Shown one piece after another: positions 1 to 12,935 of a stretch of 64,000 nucleotides of DNA (position 1 is the first letter of the stretch; each line of letters starts with the position of its first letter). The notes beneath the pieces were generated by a model. It did no database searches. It was given only the letters and a program-made list of their open reading frames with translations, and was not told the origin of the DNA. The stretch is from Chlorocebus sabaeus. Lineage: Eukaryota > Chordata > Mammalia > Primates > Cercopithecidae. The DNA lies in contig NC_132910.1 of the NCBI RefSeq assembly GCF_047675955.1, forward strand, positions 91,414,923-91,478,922, given 5' to 3'. The position numbers and the translations under genes are program-made.

Positions 1-84
1 CACCATTTGAGCTCAGTAGGAGACACTTAATGTTCCCTCTACACAGTGCTTAGTTCATGCCTCTGGAAGCTGTGCTGCTTCTCA

Positions 85-370
85 CTTGGTCTGGAATAAC
101 ACTATTCACCTTACTCTTTGTCTGGCCAATTCCTACTCACCCTTTCAGACCCCATTCAGGCAATGCCTCTCCAGGAAGCTTTCCCTGGTCTTCCCAGTTA
201 GATTTCCTTTCTCCTCTCTGAGAACCCCTAACTTACCTCCATCTGCATTTTTTTTCATAGCATATGAACAGACTATTCAACAGACTGCGAGCTTCTAAAA
301 CACAGCCTGGGTTTTCAAATACCTGTATTCCCAGCACCTAGCACAAATCGAACGGCTTAACATCTTTTGA
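85..370 (+). mobile_element. L2 LINE 3' end
   Basis: Very diverged L2: TTCAGACCCCATTCAGGCAA, CAGGAAGCTTTCCCTGG, then CCAGCACCTAGCACAAAT in the consensus order. Confidence 0.7.
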
Positions 371-594
371 TTAAAGAATTCTGATGGAAGTTGTGTGTGT
401 TGGGATAAGTGCCGGTTTAGGCAGGTCAGCCCCTGGCTGAGAGTTGACTTCTAGGGTTGGCTTTCCTAAATGGTCTCTACTTTTTAGAGCTTCTTTTCTA
501 TCCACACTTCTGGGTAAGTTTAGTTCTGTTTTCAGAACGCATTTATTGAGCACCTACTGTCATATGCCAGGTAGTAGGCAGGACCTGGTTATTT

Positions 595-830
595 GAAGAA
601 TTGGCACAGGGGAGTGTGGCAGGAAGGGCTTGAACTTAGAAGTCAGGAATGCCTGGATTTGAATCTGTTAGACTTTGTACAAGCTATCTACCATCCCTGA
701 GCCTCCATTCCCTCAGCTGCAAAATGATCATAAGAATAAGTCTCAGAATTGTTTTGAAGATTAAATGAAATAATAAAGGTGGTGTCTTGAACTAGCCTGG
801 CATAAAGTGAGTACTCAGTACATTTTCCTT
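595..830 (+). mobile_element. MIR SINE
   Basis: Diverged MIR core: CCTGGATTTGAATCTG, then CCTCAGCTGCAAAATGATCA, AAGATTAAATGAAATAAT and CCTGGCATAAAGTGAGTACT. Confidence 0.75.
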
Positions 831-888
831 CCTCCGCTGCCCATTTCAAGGAGCTCACACAAAAGTTTCTTAAAAGGCTCTGAGATCT

Positions 889-1176
889 GGGCCAGGCACA
901 GTGGCTCATGCCTGTAATCCCAGCACTTTGGGAGGCTGAGGCCGGCAGATCGCCTGAGGTCAGGAGTTCGAGACCAGCTGGCCAACATGGTGAAACCCTG
1001 TCTCTACTAAAAATACAAAAAAAAAAAAAATTAGCTGAGCATGGTGCCAGTTGCCTGTAATCCCAGATACTTGGGAGGCTGAGGCAGGAGAATCGCTTGA
1101 ACCTGGGAGGAGGAGGTTGCAGTGAGCCAAGATCGCGCCATTGCACTCCAGCCTGGGCGACAAGAGCGAGACTTTG

Positions 1177-1207
<31 letters not shown>

Positions 1208-1208
1208 G
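889..1208 (+). mobile_element. Alu
   Basis: Full-length Alu with a 27-base A-tail. Flanks share AAGGCTCTGAGAT (874-886 and 1209-1221). Confidence 0.96.
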
Positions 1209-1221
1209 AAGGCTCTGAGAT

Positions 1222-3392
1222 GTGGCCACATCAGTTCTCATGGTAACGGCAGTGTCCTGTGGACATGGCACTGTAAGCTGGGACTGCCTGTTGACGTCCC
1301 CCTGATAAGGAAGGGGAGGTGGATATGAACGAACTCTTTATACAAGAGCACGATTCTTTTCTGATGAATATAATGAAGCCACTCTTTTCCCTCTTCATGC
1401 CAGCCCTCGCCGCCTCCCCGTCGATGTCCTTCCCGTCGCTCCTCTCCTTTATGCCTCAGCCTCCGTCCTGACTCTGCTCTCTAAAACCTCTCCTGAATAA
1501 TATTCAAAGCTGTGTCTGCGTCTGCTTTTGGTGTCGGCCAATTAGCCCTCATTGTAAGGTTGTAATATGCTTCCCAGAGAAGTGGCACAATTGTTGTGTG
1601 CTTTTATTCAGTGATGCTTCCTACCACTATATGGAAAATGTAACAATACCCCCTCACGCCCTGCTGAAAGCAGCCCGGGTTTGAAAAGCTTTCAGAAGGC
1701 CATCTGCCGTCCCCTCAGCCAAGCAGAAGATCAGACACGAGGCCCTGCATTAGTTAGCACTCTAAGTAAAAGGTATCAAGGGTCTGTATTCCTTTTCATC
1801 TTATCCTCCATTATAATATGGGCTAAAGAAGGAAATAGACTTGTGGCTCCCCAGCTGAGAGAACACTGAGCCATAGCAGGAGTCTTGTCGGTGAAAAGGG
1901 AGCAGGCCTTTCTTTTCTGATATGAATGGAGCCAGTGTTTGCAGCCAGCGCCACGCTCCCAAGTGTCTGCCAAGCGACTATTGCCAGCTTTGCTGGGTTA
2001 CACTGGACATCTTGGGAGACAACGGTGCAGATGAGAGTCCCAGAGTGGGGGCATGGTTAAATAAGTACACAAGGATGTGGCAAGTGCTGGCTGAGGGTGT
2101 TCTGGTCAGGACCAGAGAAACCCCTACCATCAGTGTCATTTCTCTTTACGCCCTCCAATGAATTTGGCTATGAATACTAATTTAAAAGATTATTCCCATA
2201 TCCTTAAGGGTATCGAAAAAGATCATCTCTAGTATGTTGGAAATGTTGTTTTTAGTGAAATCAAACAAGTACATTAATTGCACCAGCAATGGCAAAAAGT
2301 TTCAGCAAATCTTAATTGGCATTTGGGATCTATATAAGTATGGATAATGCCATTGGCAGAGTAAAATATCTGTTCCTGTAAGCTAAAGATAATATGGACA
2401 GTGGCATTAGGAATACCTCCCCTGGACCAGCAAAATGCCTTAGAGACTGAGCATAAGAGATTCAATAAGAAAAAGGAGATTAACTCTGCTTCTCAGCAGC
2501 TTCTGGGAGTGGTATGGCTCTAGGGTCACTAATGTATTGCTAGAAATTGTAAGTGCTCTTTCTGCAGAAAAATCTTCAATCAGAAGAAATCCACTTAACT
2601 GAGACAAATGATCTAGCATAAAGCAAAAACTAGTTTTAGTAAACAAGCGTAAGAAATGTTATGTTAGCGTAGTATCTAATGTTTTCAGTAATCGAGAGTG
2701 TTCTCTAATTTTCTCAGCAAAGGATAAGTATTAATATTTTGACTCTTCCTTTCAAAGACAAAAACCATCCATTGGTTGCCTATATGTTTTTTTTCTTCAT
2801 CATTAGAATAATCACAAACAAGGAGAGGGGGGCGTTAGAATTTTCTCATGTTAAATTTGTACAACATCCTTCACAGTTATGGTGAATTTTTTCCAGGGAG
2901 AAATCCAGAGGAGATCCTGAAAATCAGGGTGCATTTTATTAACCTGAGCTCGTGAGCTAATAAGATGCTGACCTGTCCCAGGTCTGCATTCCTGAAGAGG
3001 GGGCAAGGTGGCTGACACAGGGCCCTTCATTTCACAAAGGCCCCAGTTGGATGGGATCAGCTTTGGACACACTTTCCCTCACAGGCTTCCTGCCTGCTTG
3101 ACTTGTTCAGAATTTCAGAGTCAAAGCCTGGTTTCCTTAGAGAACTTTAAGGTTCCTTTGGCCTTCAAAGATAGTCTGGGTGCAGAGAGAAGGAGGACAT
3201 AGGCCCCAAAAGAACAGGACGAACCAGATGAATCAGCTTCTATTGGGCTCCACGAACCTAGAAATAAACATTTGAAATGATCCAAAAGCTTTATAAGTGA
3301 CACTGCTGAAAGAATATATCCACCAATCACAGAATCAAAGTTATTGTAAAAGTTGTTCCAGAAAAAGGTGTTTTGCTTTCCTAGATAGGCTT
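1222..3392. other. No gene seen
   Basis: Mostly unique sequence. 1380-1545 looks like the 3' part of an old LTR: a C-rich stretch, then CTGAATAATATTCAAAGC and TGTGTCTGCGTCTGC. No ORF shows protein similarity I recognise. Confidence 0.5.
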
Positions 3393-3405
3393 TAGTATTC
3401 ATTTT

Positions 3406-3717
3406 CTTTCTTTCTTTCTTATTTTTATTTTTTTTGAGACGGAGTCTCGGTCTGTTGCCAGGCTGGAGTGCAGTGGCATGATGTCGGCTCACTGCAACCT
3501 CCGCCTCCCGGGTTCAAGCCATTCTCCTGCCTCAGCCTGCTGAGTAGCTGGGATTACGGGTGCATGCCACCATGCCCAGCTAATTTTTTTTGTATTTTTC
3601 TAGAGACGGGGTTTCACCATGTTGGCCAGGGTGGTCTCGATCTCTTGACCTCGTGATCTGCCCGCCTCAGCCTCCCAAAAGTGCTGAGATTACAGGTGTA
3701 AGCCACCGTGCCCAGCC
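3406..3717 (-). mobile_element. Alu
   Basis: Minus-oriented Alu. Flanks TAGTATTCATTTT (3393-3405) and TAGAATTCATTTT (3718-3730) form the target duplication. Confidence 0.95.
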
Positions 3718-4994
3718 TAGAATTCATTTTCAGTCCTCAACAGTGGGAACATAAAAGACTCAGTGGTAGCTCACATGAATGGTCTGGAAGAACAGTGAGC
3801 CTCTCTTGCCGCCTTTCTGTTACAGTGACCTGGGTCTTCCCTCCACCAGCTTTCTTGGGATGCACACAGTCAACAGCAGGCTCTTTTCAGCCCTTACTCA
3901 CTTTCTTCCCCATTTAATCATTGTTCCCTTCTTTCTCCATACACATGTTTCATTGTCAGCTTAATGACTTTAGCTCAGAGCGCTTGACTGTGCACATGCG
4001 TAGTTTTCATTGCTGGTAGTGTGACGTTAGTAAAAGTTGTTTGAAAAGCTTGTATTTTAAAACACATTCCTCTTTTCTTATCCCTCTTGAAAATCTTTAC
4101 TACCTTTTCTTACCAGACAAAAGGCTCTACTATTATTTGTTCCTCCATGTGAATATTTTACTTTCATCTTCATTTGTGGTTACGAGGTTAGCTTCCTTTA
4201 TAAAAATGTTTAGAAGATTTTTTTTTAACAATGTTTCTTATGATTCTTTTTTACTTTGGAATTTTAAATGACTTGAGCTTTGTGCTGGTACAGTGTTTCT
4301 CAACTGACACAGTGGATTCCTGTCCTTTCTGCTTTGAGCCCTTTACCATACTGTAAAAATGGAATTTCTGTAATAAAATGTTATAATTTGAGAGACTCTT
4401 TAGTTTGCAGTGACTGTTGACCCCTAAATGCTGCATTTCTCAGCCAGTGTCTCTCTGTGAAATATTTAGTGATTGTCAAGCATACAGTTGCCCTGGGAGA
4501 GCCTATATTTCAAGGAATTTCTCAAAGAACCCTTTTTTTTCCCTCCAGGCTATTTTTTATCAACACAAACAGTAACTCTTCTATTTGTCCATTTTGTAGG
4601 TTGGGACATTTATGCTTTTTCTGTAACGTGTAATCATTTGACTGTGAAAGGAATTAGACAAATTCATAACTAATTGATTATTTTTAAAAAGCAAACTGCA
4701 TGCTCCAATGATTACACCCTTAAGGTTTTGTTTTTTTTTTTTTAAACCTTTTTGAGGGAGGCAGATTGATGCAGGAGTCGGAAAGAATGATTAATCAAAT
4801 GTCATTCTAGTTTTCCTATAGATTCTCAATTCTGATGACAATTAGAAAATCAGTTGGTTTCTCTGGAAACCCTAGTTAACTATTTGGATACTATTTCTAT
4901 CTAAAAAGCAACCCGTCATCACTTATCACAAATAAAACTAAGAGTCTCAAATGTTTGGAGTAACCCCACACTTTACTAACTAGTCATGTGTCTC

Positions 4995-5278
4995 TGTGAT
5001 GGTTAATACTGAGTGTCAACTTGACTGGATTGAAGGAGACTAAGTAGTGATCCTGGGTGTGTCTGTGAGGGTGTTGGAAAGGAGATTAACATTTGAGTCA
5101 GTGGACTGGGAAAGCAGACCCACCCTTAATCTGGTGGTCACAATCTAATCAGCTGCCAGGGAATATAAAGCAGGCAGAAAAATGTAAGAAGGTGAGACTG
5201 GCCCAGCCTCCCAGCTTATACATCATATATATGTACAAAAAGCAATGATTTAGAACAATGATACCCTGACTAATACAG
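4995..5278 (+). mobile_element. Solo LTR of ERVL type (MLT2-like), internally deleted
   Basis: Begins TGTGATGGTTAATACTGAG and ends CTGACTAATACA. A 5-bp target duplication GTCTC lies at 4990-4994 and 5279-5283, as expected for ERVL. About 200 bp of the usual 3' half are missing. No retroviral genes. Confidence 0.85.
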
Positions 5279-5292
5279 TCTCTTAGGTGAAT

Positions 5293-5505
5293 AATGATAA
5301 TACGCATTCATTAAAAACTTATTATATGCCAGGCACTGTGCTGAAAAATTTATATGCATTATCTCAATCCACACAAATATCATGCTATTGATATTTTCCC
5401 TGTTTTTCAGATTGAAAACTGGGCTCGGAAAGGTTTAGTACCTTGAACAATGCAGAGCTGGGATTCAAGCCCAGGTCTAGGTGACTTCAAAGCCTCTGTC
5501 AAATG
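5293..5505 (-). mobile_element. MIR SINE
   Basis: Reverse-oriented MIR: TATATGCCAGGCACTGTGCT, TTATCTCAATCC, then GCTGGGATTCAAGCCCAGG. Confidence 0.8.
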
Positions 5506-6164
5506 ACAATGCATCAGAATTGAAATAACTAGATAGATAGCATTTCTGCATTGTACTGACTAGGTAGAAGCAATAAGGTGCCTTCATTGCAGGTATTGAA
5601 TAATGAAATATGGTCCTCTAGTTATGTTATGAGGTCATTGTTTCAAAAATGTAATCATAGAATCAGAGGGCAAGAAGAGCCCAGAGGCTCTCTACCAATA
5701 TTGGAATATGCTCCGACCTGAAAGATAGAATATAAAATTGTATCTATGTTGTGATTACAACCATGCAAAAGTAATTTATATATATGGACTAGAATGGGAA
5801 GGGAACTTGGAAAAATGTATATATTAGTGTGAAGGGATTATAGGTTATTGGATTTTCATGTTATATTTATGCAATTTTTTTCATAAAAAATGAGATTAAT
5901 ACTAGAGTTTTTCTAATATATAGAACTGAGGTATTAATCCTAACATGGGTGATAATTTTCAGAAGCATGTGAAAATATAAGTGGTTGGATTATGGACATC
6001 TATCACAACATCACTATGGTGATGCATGTGAAAAGTTGTTTAGGAAAAATAAAATGTAGAAAGTGGCAAATTTAGCTACAGGATATTCAAGGCATGCATG
6101 GAGGGCGGAGAGTAAAGGAGACATGGCACAAATTGTAAATGCCACCCTTCAGCACAGTCATGTC

Positions 6165-6900
6165 TTTTGCATTTTATCCCTTATTTTGAAATAATCTCAA
6201 ACTATAGAAAATTTTCAAGTAACCTAAAAAAGATTCTGTTTTGTTCCTAAGTTATTTGAAAGTTGCCAATGCTCTATCACTCCTAGATACATTAGTGTGT
6301 ATTTCTTACAAACAAAGACTTTCTCCTTCGTAACCACAATACAACCAATAACATCAGGAAAATGGCATCCCTACATCACTCTCACCCAATCTTCAAAGCC
6401 CACTGAAGCTTCACCAGTTGTCTTGATGATATCCTTTACAAAAAGTATCAGTTTAAAATCATATGTTGCATGTAGCTGTCACGTCACTTTCATCTCCTTC
6501 AATCTGGAACACTTCCTCCATCTTTCCTTGACTTTCATAACTTTAAAAGATTATAGAGCAGTCATTGTGTAAAATGGTTCTCAGTTTGTGTTTTCTGATG
6601 TTTCCTCATGATCAATAAGTTTGGCAAGAATATAACAGAATGATACTGTCTTCTTCTCATTGCGTACTGTCAGGTGGTATATAATTTCTATTTCCCCTTT
6701 ACCAGTGAGGTTTACTTTGAGCTCTTGATTACGGGTGGTGTCTGACTCATTTTTCCTTCAGTAATTAGCAAGTATTTTAGAGGGAGATATTTTGAGACTA
6801 TATAAATATTTCATTTCACATCAGAGTATTTATTTATATCAGAATAGATTTACGTTTTCTCAATTTATTAAGTGAGTTATAATCCTCAGTATATCCTTAG
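6165..6900. mobile_element. Old L1 (L1M-type) 3' region
   Basis: Matches, from memory, a common mammalian L1M 3' block: TTTTGAAATAATCTCAAACT, CTTCAATCTGGAACACTTCC and GTTTCCTCATGATCA in that order. Orientation not assigned. Confidence 0.6.
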
Positions 6901-6943
6901 AAAAGGAAAAAAGGAAGAGATACCTAGTACCTTAATATCTTTT

Positions 6944-7111
6944 ATTTATTTATTTATTTATTTAGAGACAGGGTCTCACTCTGTTGCCCAAGCTGGAGTA
7001 CAGTGGTGCAATCTCAGCTCACTGCAACTTTCCCCTCCCAGGTTCAAGCAATTTTCCTGCTTCAGCCTCTGGAGTAGCTGGGACTACAGGAGCCCACCTC
7101 CACACCTGGCT

Positions 7112-7146
<35 letters not shown>

Positions 7147-7267
7147 CAGTAGAGACAGGATTTCACCATGTTGGCCAGGCTGGTGTCAAACTCCTGACCT
7201 CAAGTGGTCCACCTGCTTCAGCCTCCAAAAGTTCTGGGATTATGGGTGTGAGCCACCGCACCCAGCC
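6944..7267 (-). mobile_element. Alu with (TTTA)n tail
   Basis: Minus-oriented Alu. The tail is a TTTA microsatellite and the middle A-rich linker has grown to more than 25 T. Confidence 0.94.
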
Positions 7268-9049
7268 TTAAAATCTTTTATATATGGAAATCAGGTGTAC
7301 AGAGATTCTATTCCTACTGCCTTGAATTATTCAAATTTACACTTATATTCACTTTATTTCTTCTCCAGTAAATTTGTCTTCAAATTTTTCTCCAGTAGAG
7401 ATAGGGAAGGGCAATCAACGAGGAAAAGTGGAATATTCCTTTATCCATTCACCCATTACGTACCCAGCTGTCAGTTCAGTGCATCTGATTTGACTCTCAG
7501 GCTGGCACCTCCTGCAGTGAATGCCACTGGATGAAAGTGGGTATAGACAATGCATGTTCCCATTGCCATGTGGCTGGGCTCCTGAAGTTGTTAACCTTAA
7601 TTTCCCTAAGGAGATAAGGTGTTTATAAACCAAACATTGATATTTTCACGTGGATCTCAAAGCCGGGGCTCAAATTAGGATTATGACCTTAAATTCTACA
7701 TATCAGATATGCCACTTTGACAAAATGGTGACACAGATCAGAGCTGCCTTTGCCATCTTACTATACTACTTTTCCTGATCCATCGTAGTTGGTATTATTT
7801 TCATCATTCTAATAAAGAATGACGAATAGTAGCATCTTTAATTTGTTATACCCCACACCTTCTCTTTTTCTCCCCTTTTCCTCATTCCCTCAACAAACGT
7901 TTTATCCACTGTGTCCTTTGTTGTAATCTTGCCTCTGATCCTCTCTTGAGTGCTCTCTATGGCGTGTGTCGTCTTTCCATTGCTGTGTTCTGTCTTCCCT
8001 CCCTTCCTTTCTCTCTCTCTCACCTATGCACTCCTAATCCCTTTGGTTTCTCGCTCTGGTCTCAGGGCCTGACCTTTGCACTCTGCTCCTCTGTCCTTCC
8101 CCTGATTCACACTCCCTATTGTATTGATGGCCTACAGGTTTGGAGATAAAGCAACACCTCACTAATCTGAGTTGAATACTTTTTAAAAAAGTTTTAGCTT
8201 TATTATTTTAAGGAAAAGGAAAAGGAAGTCTTTGGCTCAGATAACTTTGAGTTTACGCACTTGTAATTTGCATTACCAGATAGTTACAATCATTGCTGCT
8301 AAATCCATTACCTGTTCACATACAAACATTGCTGCTAAGGCAAATATTTCACTGGTTTATTACCCATTTATAGAGTATTTTTCTTAGGAACACTGAGTAA
8401 TGACTAAGTTTCCAAGCTCTAGAGTTGAAGTCCCTGCAGTCAAACCCTGGTTCAGGTTTGGTGTGGTAACATTGTGCAAACATCTCTGAACTTCAGTTTC
8501 CAGTTGACAACGCTACTGCGTGGCTGAGTTAGCCTATAGTGCCTCCCAGCTTTCTCAGCCTGGGTTCTGAGAGGGAACTAAGCCTTTCAAAGGTGTTCAT
8601 TGTATGCAATGAATTAAATTATTTCCTTGCATCTAGAAAGGTACTGGTTATTAAACACCCTTGGGAGAATTCAGAAAGTGGTCACTCACATCCTTTTCTG
8701 TGTTCTGTGGTTCATTTGGGGAAATCTGGTCGAAAAACGCTAGGATTCTGAAATAGAAAATTCCCTTTGGAAAACTTCATAAAATTTACTTAGCCTTCTT
8801 AAAATAGAATCACCATTCCATTTTAATCACCATTCTATTAAATAGAATCACCATTTCAAGAAAGAGGAAGAACTTACATTTCTGTCACCTAGAATACCTA
8901 TTCATTTGGACCAAGAACTCTGATTTATGAAAGTTGAACAGATTAACTGCAATTCCGCCAGTATTTAATATGTGTATGTTATTTTGCATTTTCATCCAGT
9001 GTTTGTTACCGAATGAGAGAAATGTCTTTAAGAAACTATTTGTTCTGTA
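7268..9049. other. No gene seen
   Basis: Unique-looking sequence with a pyrimidine-rich stretch at 7850-8060 and a faint MIR trace near 8390-8510. The AATAGAATCACCATT motif recurs three times at 8804-8854. Confidence 0.55.
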
Positions 9050-9590
9050 TGTTATTGCTGTGTAACAATTTACCCCACAAGTTAGTGTTGTAGAGTGACA
9101 CCATTTTATTTTCCTCACTATTTTGTGACTCAGTGATTCGGGAAGGACTTAACTGAGCAGTTCTCCCTTAGGGGTCTCTCCTGCAGCTGCAGTCAGATGT
9201 AGGTGGGGGCTGCGGTCATCTGAAGTTAGACAGGCTGTGTAACCAAGGTGGCTCACTCACACAGCCACGGTGGAAGCTGGCTGCTGGCTGGGAGCTGAGC
9301 TGGAGCTGTCATTTCAAGCACCTACAGATGGTCTCTCCAGTACAGTGGTTTGGGGGGAATTGTATTTCTTCTTGGTGGCTAGTTTTCCCTAGAGCAAGTG
9401 TTCTAAGACTGACAAGGAAGGTTGTGTGTCCTTTTTATGACTGATCCTTAGAAGTCACACAGCGTCACTTCCATTACACTCTCCGGGTGGAAGCAGTCCC
9501 AAGCCTGTTCAGCTTCAAGGGGAAGGAACGTAGGAGAGGATGTCTATGAGGGCATGTCAAGGATTTGTGACTACTTAAAAAATCACCACA
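9050..9590 (+). mobile_element. Ancient interspersed repeat, family not named
   Basis: TTGCTGTGTAACAATTTACC, GGTGGCTCACTCACACAGCC and CACACAGCGTCACTTCCATT follow a widespread mammalian repeat that I recognise but cannot name with confidence. A related type may occupy 39110-39470. Confidence 0.5.
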
Positions 9591-9599
9591 GCTGGACAC

Positions 9600-10787
9600 A
9601 GATTATTTACATTCTTTCAAACGCAAAATACATTTACTCTCTCAAGACGCCCCAGAAGTCTCATCCAATATGACGTCAGACTCAGGCTGGAGACATGGGA
9701 TCTAGATGCCCATGCAGATATGGGTGAGGCTCCTCAGGGATGGTCCTTCAGATGCTTTGTACTCTCTCTGAAGACCTGTGAATTAAAGGCTTCTCACACA
9801 CCCAGGATACAATAGTGAGGGATAGGACAGCGTCCATACTTTTCCTCCGCATGGAACTCTAAACAAGATCCCATTTTCTCTTTAGTTGCTTGGCTCCTAC
9901 TACCTGGCAGGCAGTGCACTAGAGTCAGAAGACTTTTTGTCGCCCCACTGTGGTGAGGCTTCAGGCAAGCCACTCGACTCCTCTGGATCTCATTTTCCAC
10001 GTGTAATGAAATAAGACTGATAGATCCCTTGAGAACTCTTTCAGCTCAAAAGTTCTGTGATTCTGTGAAATGCTAAAATTGTACTACTTGGATATGAACA
10101 GACACAAATCATTGTGCATAATTAAGAACATTCCACAAGTAGAGAATGTTACTAAATAAAGGATAAAATTAAAGTATGAATTAATAAAGAGGTAAATTTT
10201 GTGGGAAATAGAAGCAGATTTTGAACCAATTTTGCCACTAGAGGTCACCAGTATACCATCTCAAAGAGAATAAATAGGCTTTTATCACTAACAGTTCCCT
10301 GTGTAGAACCCCTAAGTGGCATTCACGGTGTCTTTTTGTTTACTTGGAATATCTCCTGACAGTTGTCAGAGACGTATGTTATGATGAGGTGACTTCAGTG
10401 TCCCTCTAGGTGATGTTCCAGGTGTGCCTAATGTTCTGTAAGCGTGAAGAGCCACTACCGCAACAGTAAGGAACTAGGATTTTCTGCTTTCTCACTGGGA
10501 TGCGATGAGGGGCAGGGAAATAACTTGATAGGAAGTAATATGAGCTCTGAGGCGAAAAGGCACTGTGGAAATCCAGTGTCATCCTTGAATGCGGCACAGA
10601 CGTGTCAGCTTTTTTATGACACAGAGAAAGTACGGACTGGGAGCAGAGCACTTGTTTATTCAGCCAATGTCTGTGGACCTGCCTTCAGGCGCTGTGCTTG
10701 TCAGGGGCTACATTGATGCAGAAGATGCAGTTGCTACCGTCAAGGAATTTAAGAAATGAAATACAGGAGGTTTCTATTCAGATTCAA
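9600..10787. other. No gene seen
   Basis: Unique sequence with a MIR-like trace near 9890-10060. The short ORFs show no recognisable product. Confidence 0.5.
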
Positions 10788-11075
10788 TATTTTAATAAAA
10801 AATGTTTTTATTAATGGCCATTGACTTCTACTGATGCTTCTTGAATCTCCGGCTTATGTGGTTCTCTTCCTTTTTGAACTTTAGATATCCAACCAACATC
10901 TTCTGTGACATTCTGTAATATTTCCCTTAAGATACTGTATAAAGAAGGAGGAAGAAAAATCGGAATTTGACACAGAACTAAAGATTATTCCATTTAGAGG
11001 TTTTTGGGAGAAGCAGGCTGGGATGGGCCCTGAGTTTCGCTACATATTTTTGCTGGTATGCCAAGAGTACTGACA
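10788..11075 (-). repeat. Direct-duplication unit A, exon-like on the minus strand
   Basis: About 285 bp paired with 12655-12935 at an estimated 85% identity. On the minus strand a pyrimidine tract (10937-10962) and ACAG precede 10934-10811. That stretch is open for 40 codons (ILREILQNVTEDVGWISKVQ and more, ending EVNGH) and closes with TAA overlapping AATAAA. I do not recognise the peptide. Confidence 0.8.
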
Positions 11076-11350
11076 CCCTGCCAGGCAACTTCTCTCAGAT
11101 TTTCTTATTTTATCTTGTCGACAGACCTGTAGGATAAGCACTGTAATCACCATTTCTGCCAACGATCCCTTGCAGCATGGCAGTGGGTTTTTTTTTGTTT
11201 TTGTTTTTGTTCTTGGAAAGTGATGCTAAGAGTACACATTGGGCCTTTTACATCAAATCTAGAACTGACCGTCACATGAAAATGTTAAAATGCTGAGTTC
11301 AGTTGCGGCCAATGGTGCTTGTTAGGAAAAACTCTATTAAAATGTATTTT

Positions 11351-11645
11351 AGGCCAGCACAGTGGCTCACACTTGTGATCTCAACATTTTGGAAGGCCAA
11401 GGTGGGAGGATCGCTTGAGCTCAGGAGTTTGAGACCAGCCTGGGCAATATAGTGAGACCTCATCTCTACAAGAAATAAGATTAGCCAGGCATGGTTCTGT
11501 GCCTGTAGTCCCAGCTACTTGAGAGGCTGAGGCAAGAGAATCACTTGAGCCCAGGAGGTTGAGGCTGCAGTGAGCCATGATTGTGCTGCTGCACTCCAGC
11601 CTGGGTGACAAAGCGAGATCCTGTCTCTAAATAAATAAATAAAAT
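11351..11645 (+). mobile_element. Alu, old type
   Basis: Plus-oriented diverged Alu (GGCCAGCACAGTGGCTCACA) with an (AAAT)n tail. Flanks share AATGTATTTTA-like sequence. Confidence 0.92.
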
Positions 11646-12224
11646 AGTGTATTTTAACATAAAATTCTTTGGGTGGGAGAAACAATGCTCCAAGTGAAAT
11701 TAATATCTTGAAACATAAAGAGTCATGGAGATCTCCTGTGAGTGACAAGAATGGATTCAGAATATCTCTGAGGACTATATCTATTTTCCCCCAAAATGAA
11801 AGCTACAGGATACTTTCTTATAATGTGCTTCATGTAGTACAAAAAGAAAATCTGCAAACTCCAGAACTCACAATTCTATAATAAAGAATGAGTTGCAAGG
11901 AATTCTGGGATCTTTCCATAACTTGAGGAGCTATTTCTAAGGCTTAAGGGGACTTGAACTTGATTTAAACTAGTTGTCATCAGCCTTTAGAGCAGACACT
12001 GAGATTGATTCTGAGCAGGACACAGTCACAGCCCGTATCCCTTAGTAGCAAGGCTTTCTTTAGCTTTCTGCCTTCACTGGAGAAGGAAAAAGAGAGCCTG
12101 GCCATATCTTTGCTTTACACTGGGGATGATTTGCTTCACTGCGATGAGTGTTACTAACTATACTGGCAATTATTAATTTTAAGCAATTGTTTTAAAACAA
12201 ACTAAGACAGGCTGAAGACAGGCT

Positions 12225-12571
12225 TGTCGTCGTCTTCGTCGTCGTCGTCGTCGTCTTCTTCTTCTTCTTCTTTTCTTCTTCTTTTTTTTTTGTGACAGAG
12301 TCTCGCTCTGTTGTCCAGGCTGGAGTGCAGTAGTGTGATCTTGGCTCACTGCAACCTCCACCTCCTGGGTTCAAGCGATTCTCTTGCCTCAGCCTCCCAA
12401 GTAGCTGGGACTACAGGCCGAGCCACCGCACCTGGCTAATTTTTGTATTTTTAGTAGAGACAGGGTTTCACTATATTGGCCAAGTTGGTCTGCAACTCCT
12501 GACCTCAAGTGATCTGCTCACCTCAGCCACCCAAAGTGCTGGGATTACAGGCGTGAGCCACTGTGCCTGGC
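12225..12571 (-). mobile_element. Alu with trinucleotide-repeat tail
   Basis: Minus-oriented Alu whose tail region (12226-12290) has turned into (GTC)n and (TTC)n triplets, i.e. GAC/GAA on the Alu strand. Confidence 0.93.
12226..12290. repeat. GAC/GAA triplet microsatellite
   Basis: About 65 bp of GTC then TTC triplets with interruptions, ending in a T-run. It lies in the A-tail of the adjoining Alu. Confidence 0.95.
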
Positions 12572-12654
12572 TGTTACTTCTTATTGTTGTAGAGTTTGGT
12601 CAAATAGTGGAAAAGAAAGGTTAGGGAGAGAGCTACAAAAATACTACTCGACTT

Positions 12655-12935
12655 ATTTTAAAAATATTTCTGTTAATGGTCACCGACTTCTACCGATGCT
12701 TCTTTAATCTTCAGCTGGTGTGGATGCTTCCTTTTTAAACTTTAGATATCCAACCAACACTTTCTGAGACATTTTGTAGTATTTCCCTTAGGATACTGTA
12801 TAAGGAAGGAGGAAGAAAAACAGGAGTTTGACACAGAACTAAAGATCATTCAACTTAGAGGTTTTTGGGAGAAGCACACTGGGATGGGCCCTGAGTGTCA
12901 TTGCATATTCTTGCTGGTATGCCAAGAATACAGGC
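12655..12935 (-). repeat. Direct-duplication unit B, broken exon-like copy
   Basis: Second copy of unit A. The acceptor-like tract and ATACAG are kept (exon-like part 12795-12673). A stop (TAA) stands at the place of a Gln codon in unit A, and the stretch is one base shorter. Confidence 0.8.

Noticed and set aside
688..1271. Minus-strand ORFs of 152 and 103 codons
   Set aside because: Translations of an Alu in reverse (LECNGAILAHCNL type). The same pattern explains the ORFs at most other Alus in the window.
6872..7534. 220-codon plus-strand ORF
   Set aside because: It is read across an old L1 end and a reversed Alu, including the T-run as poly-Phe. No independent protein evidence.
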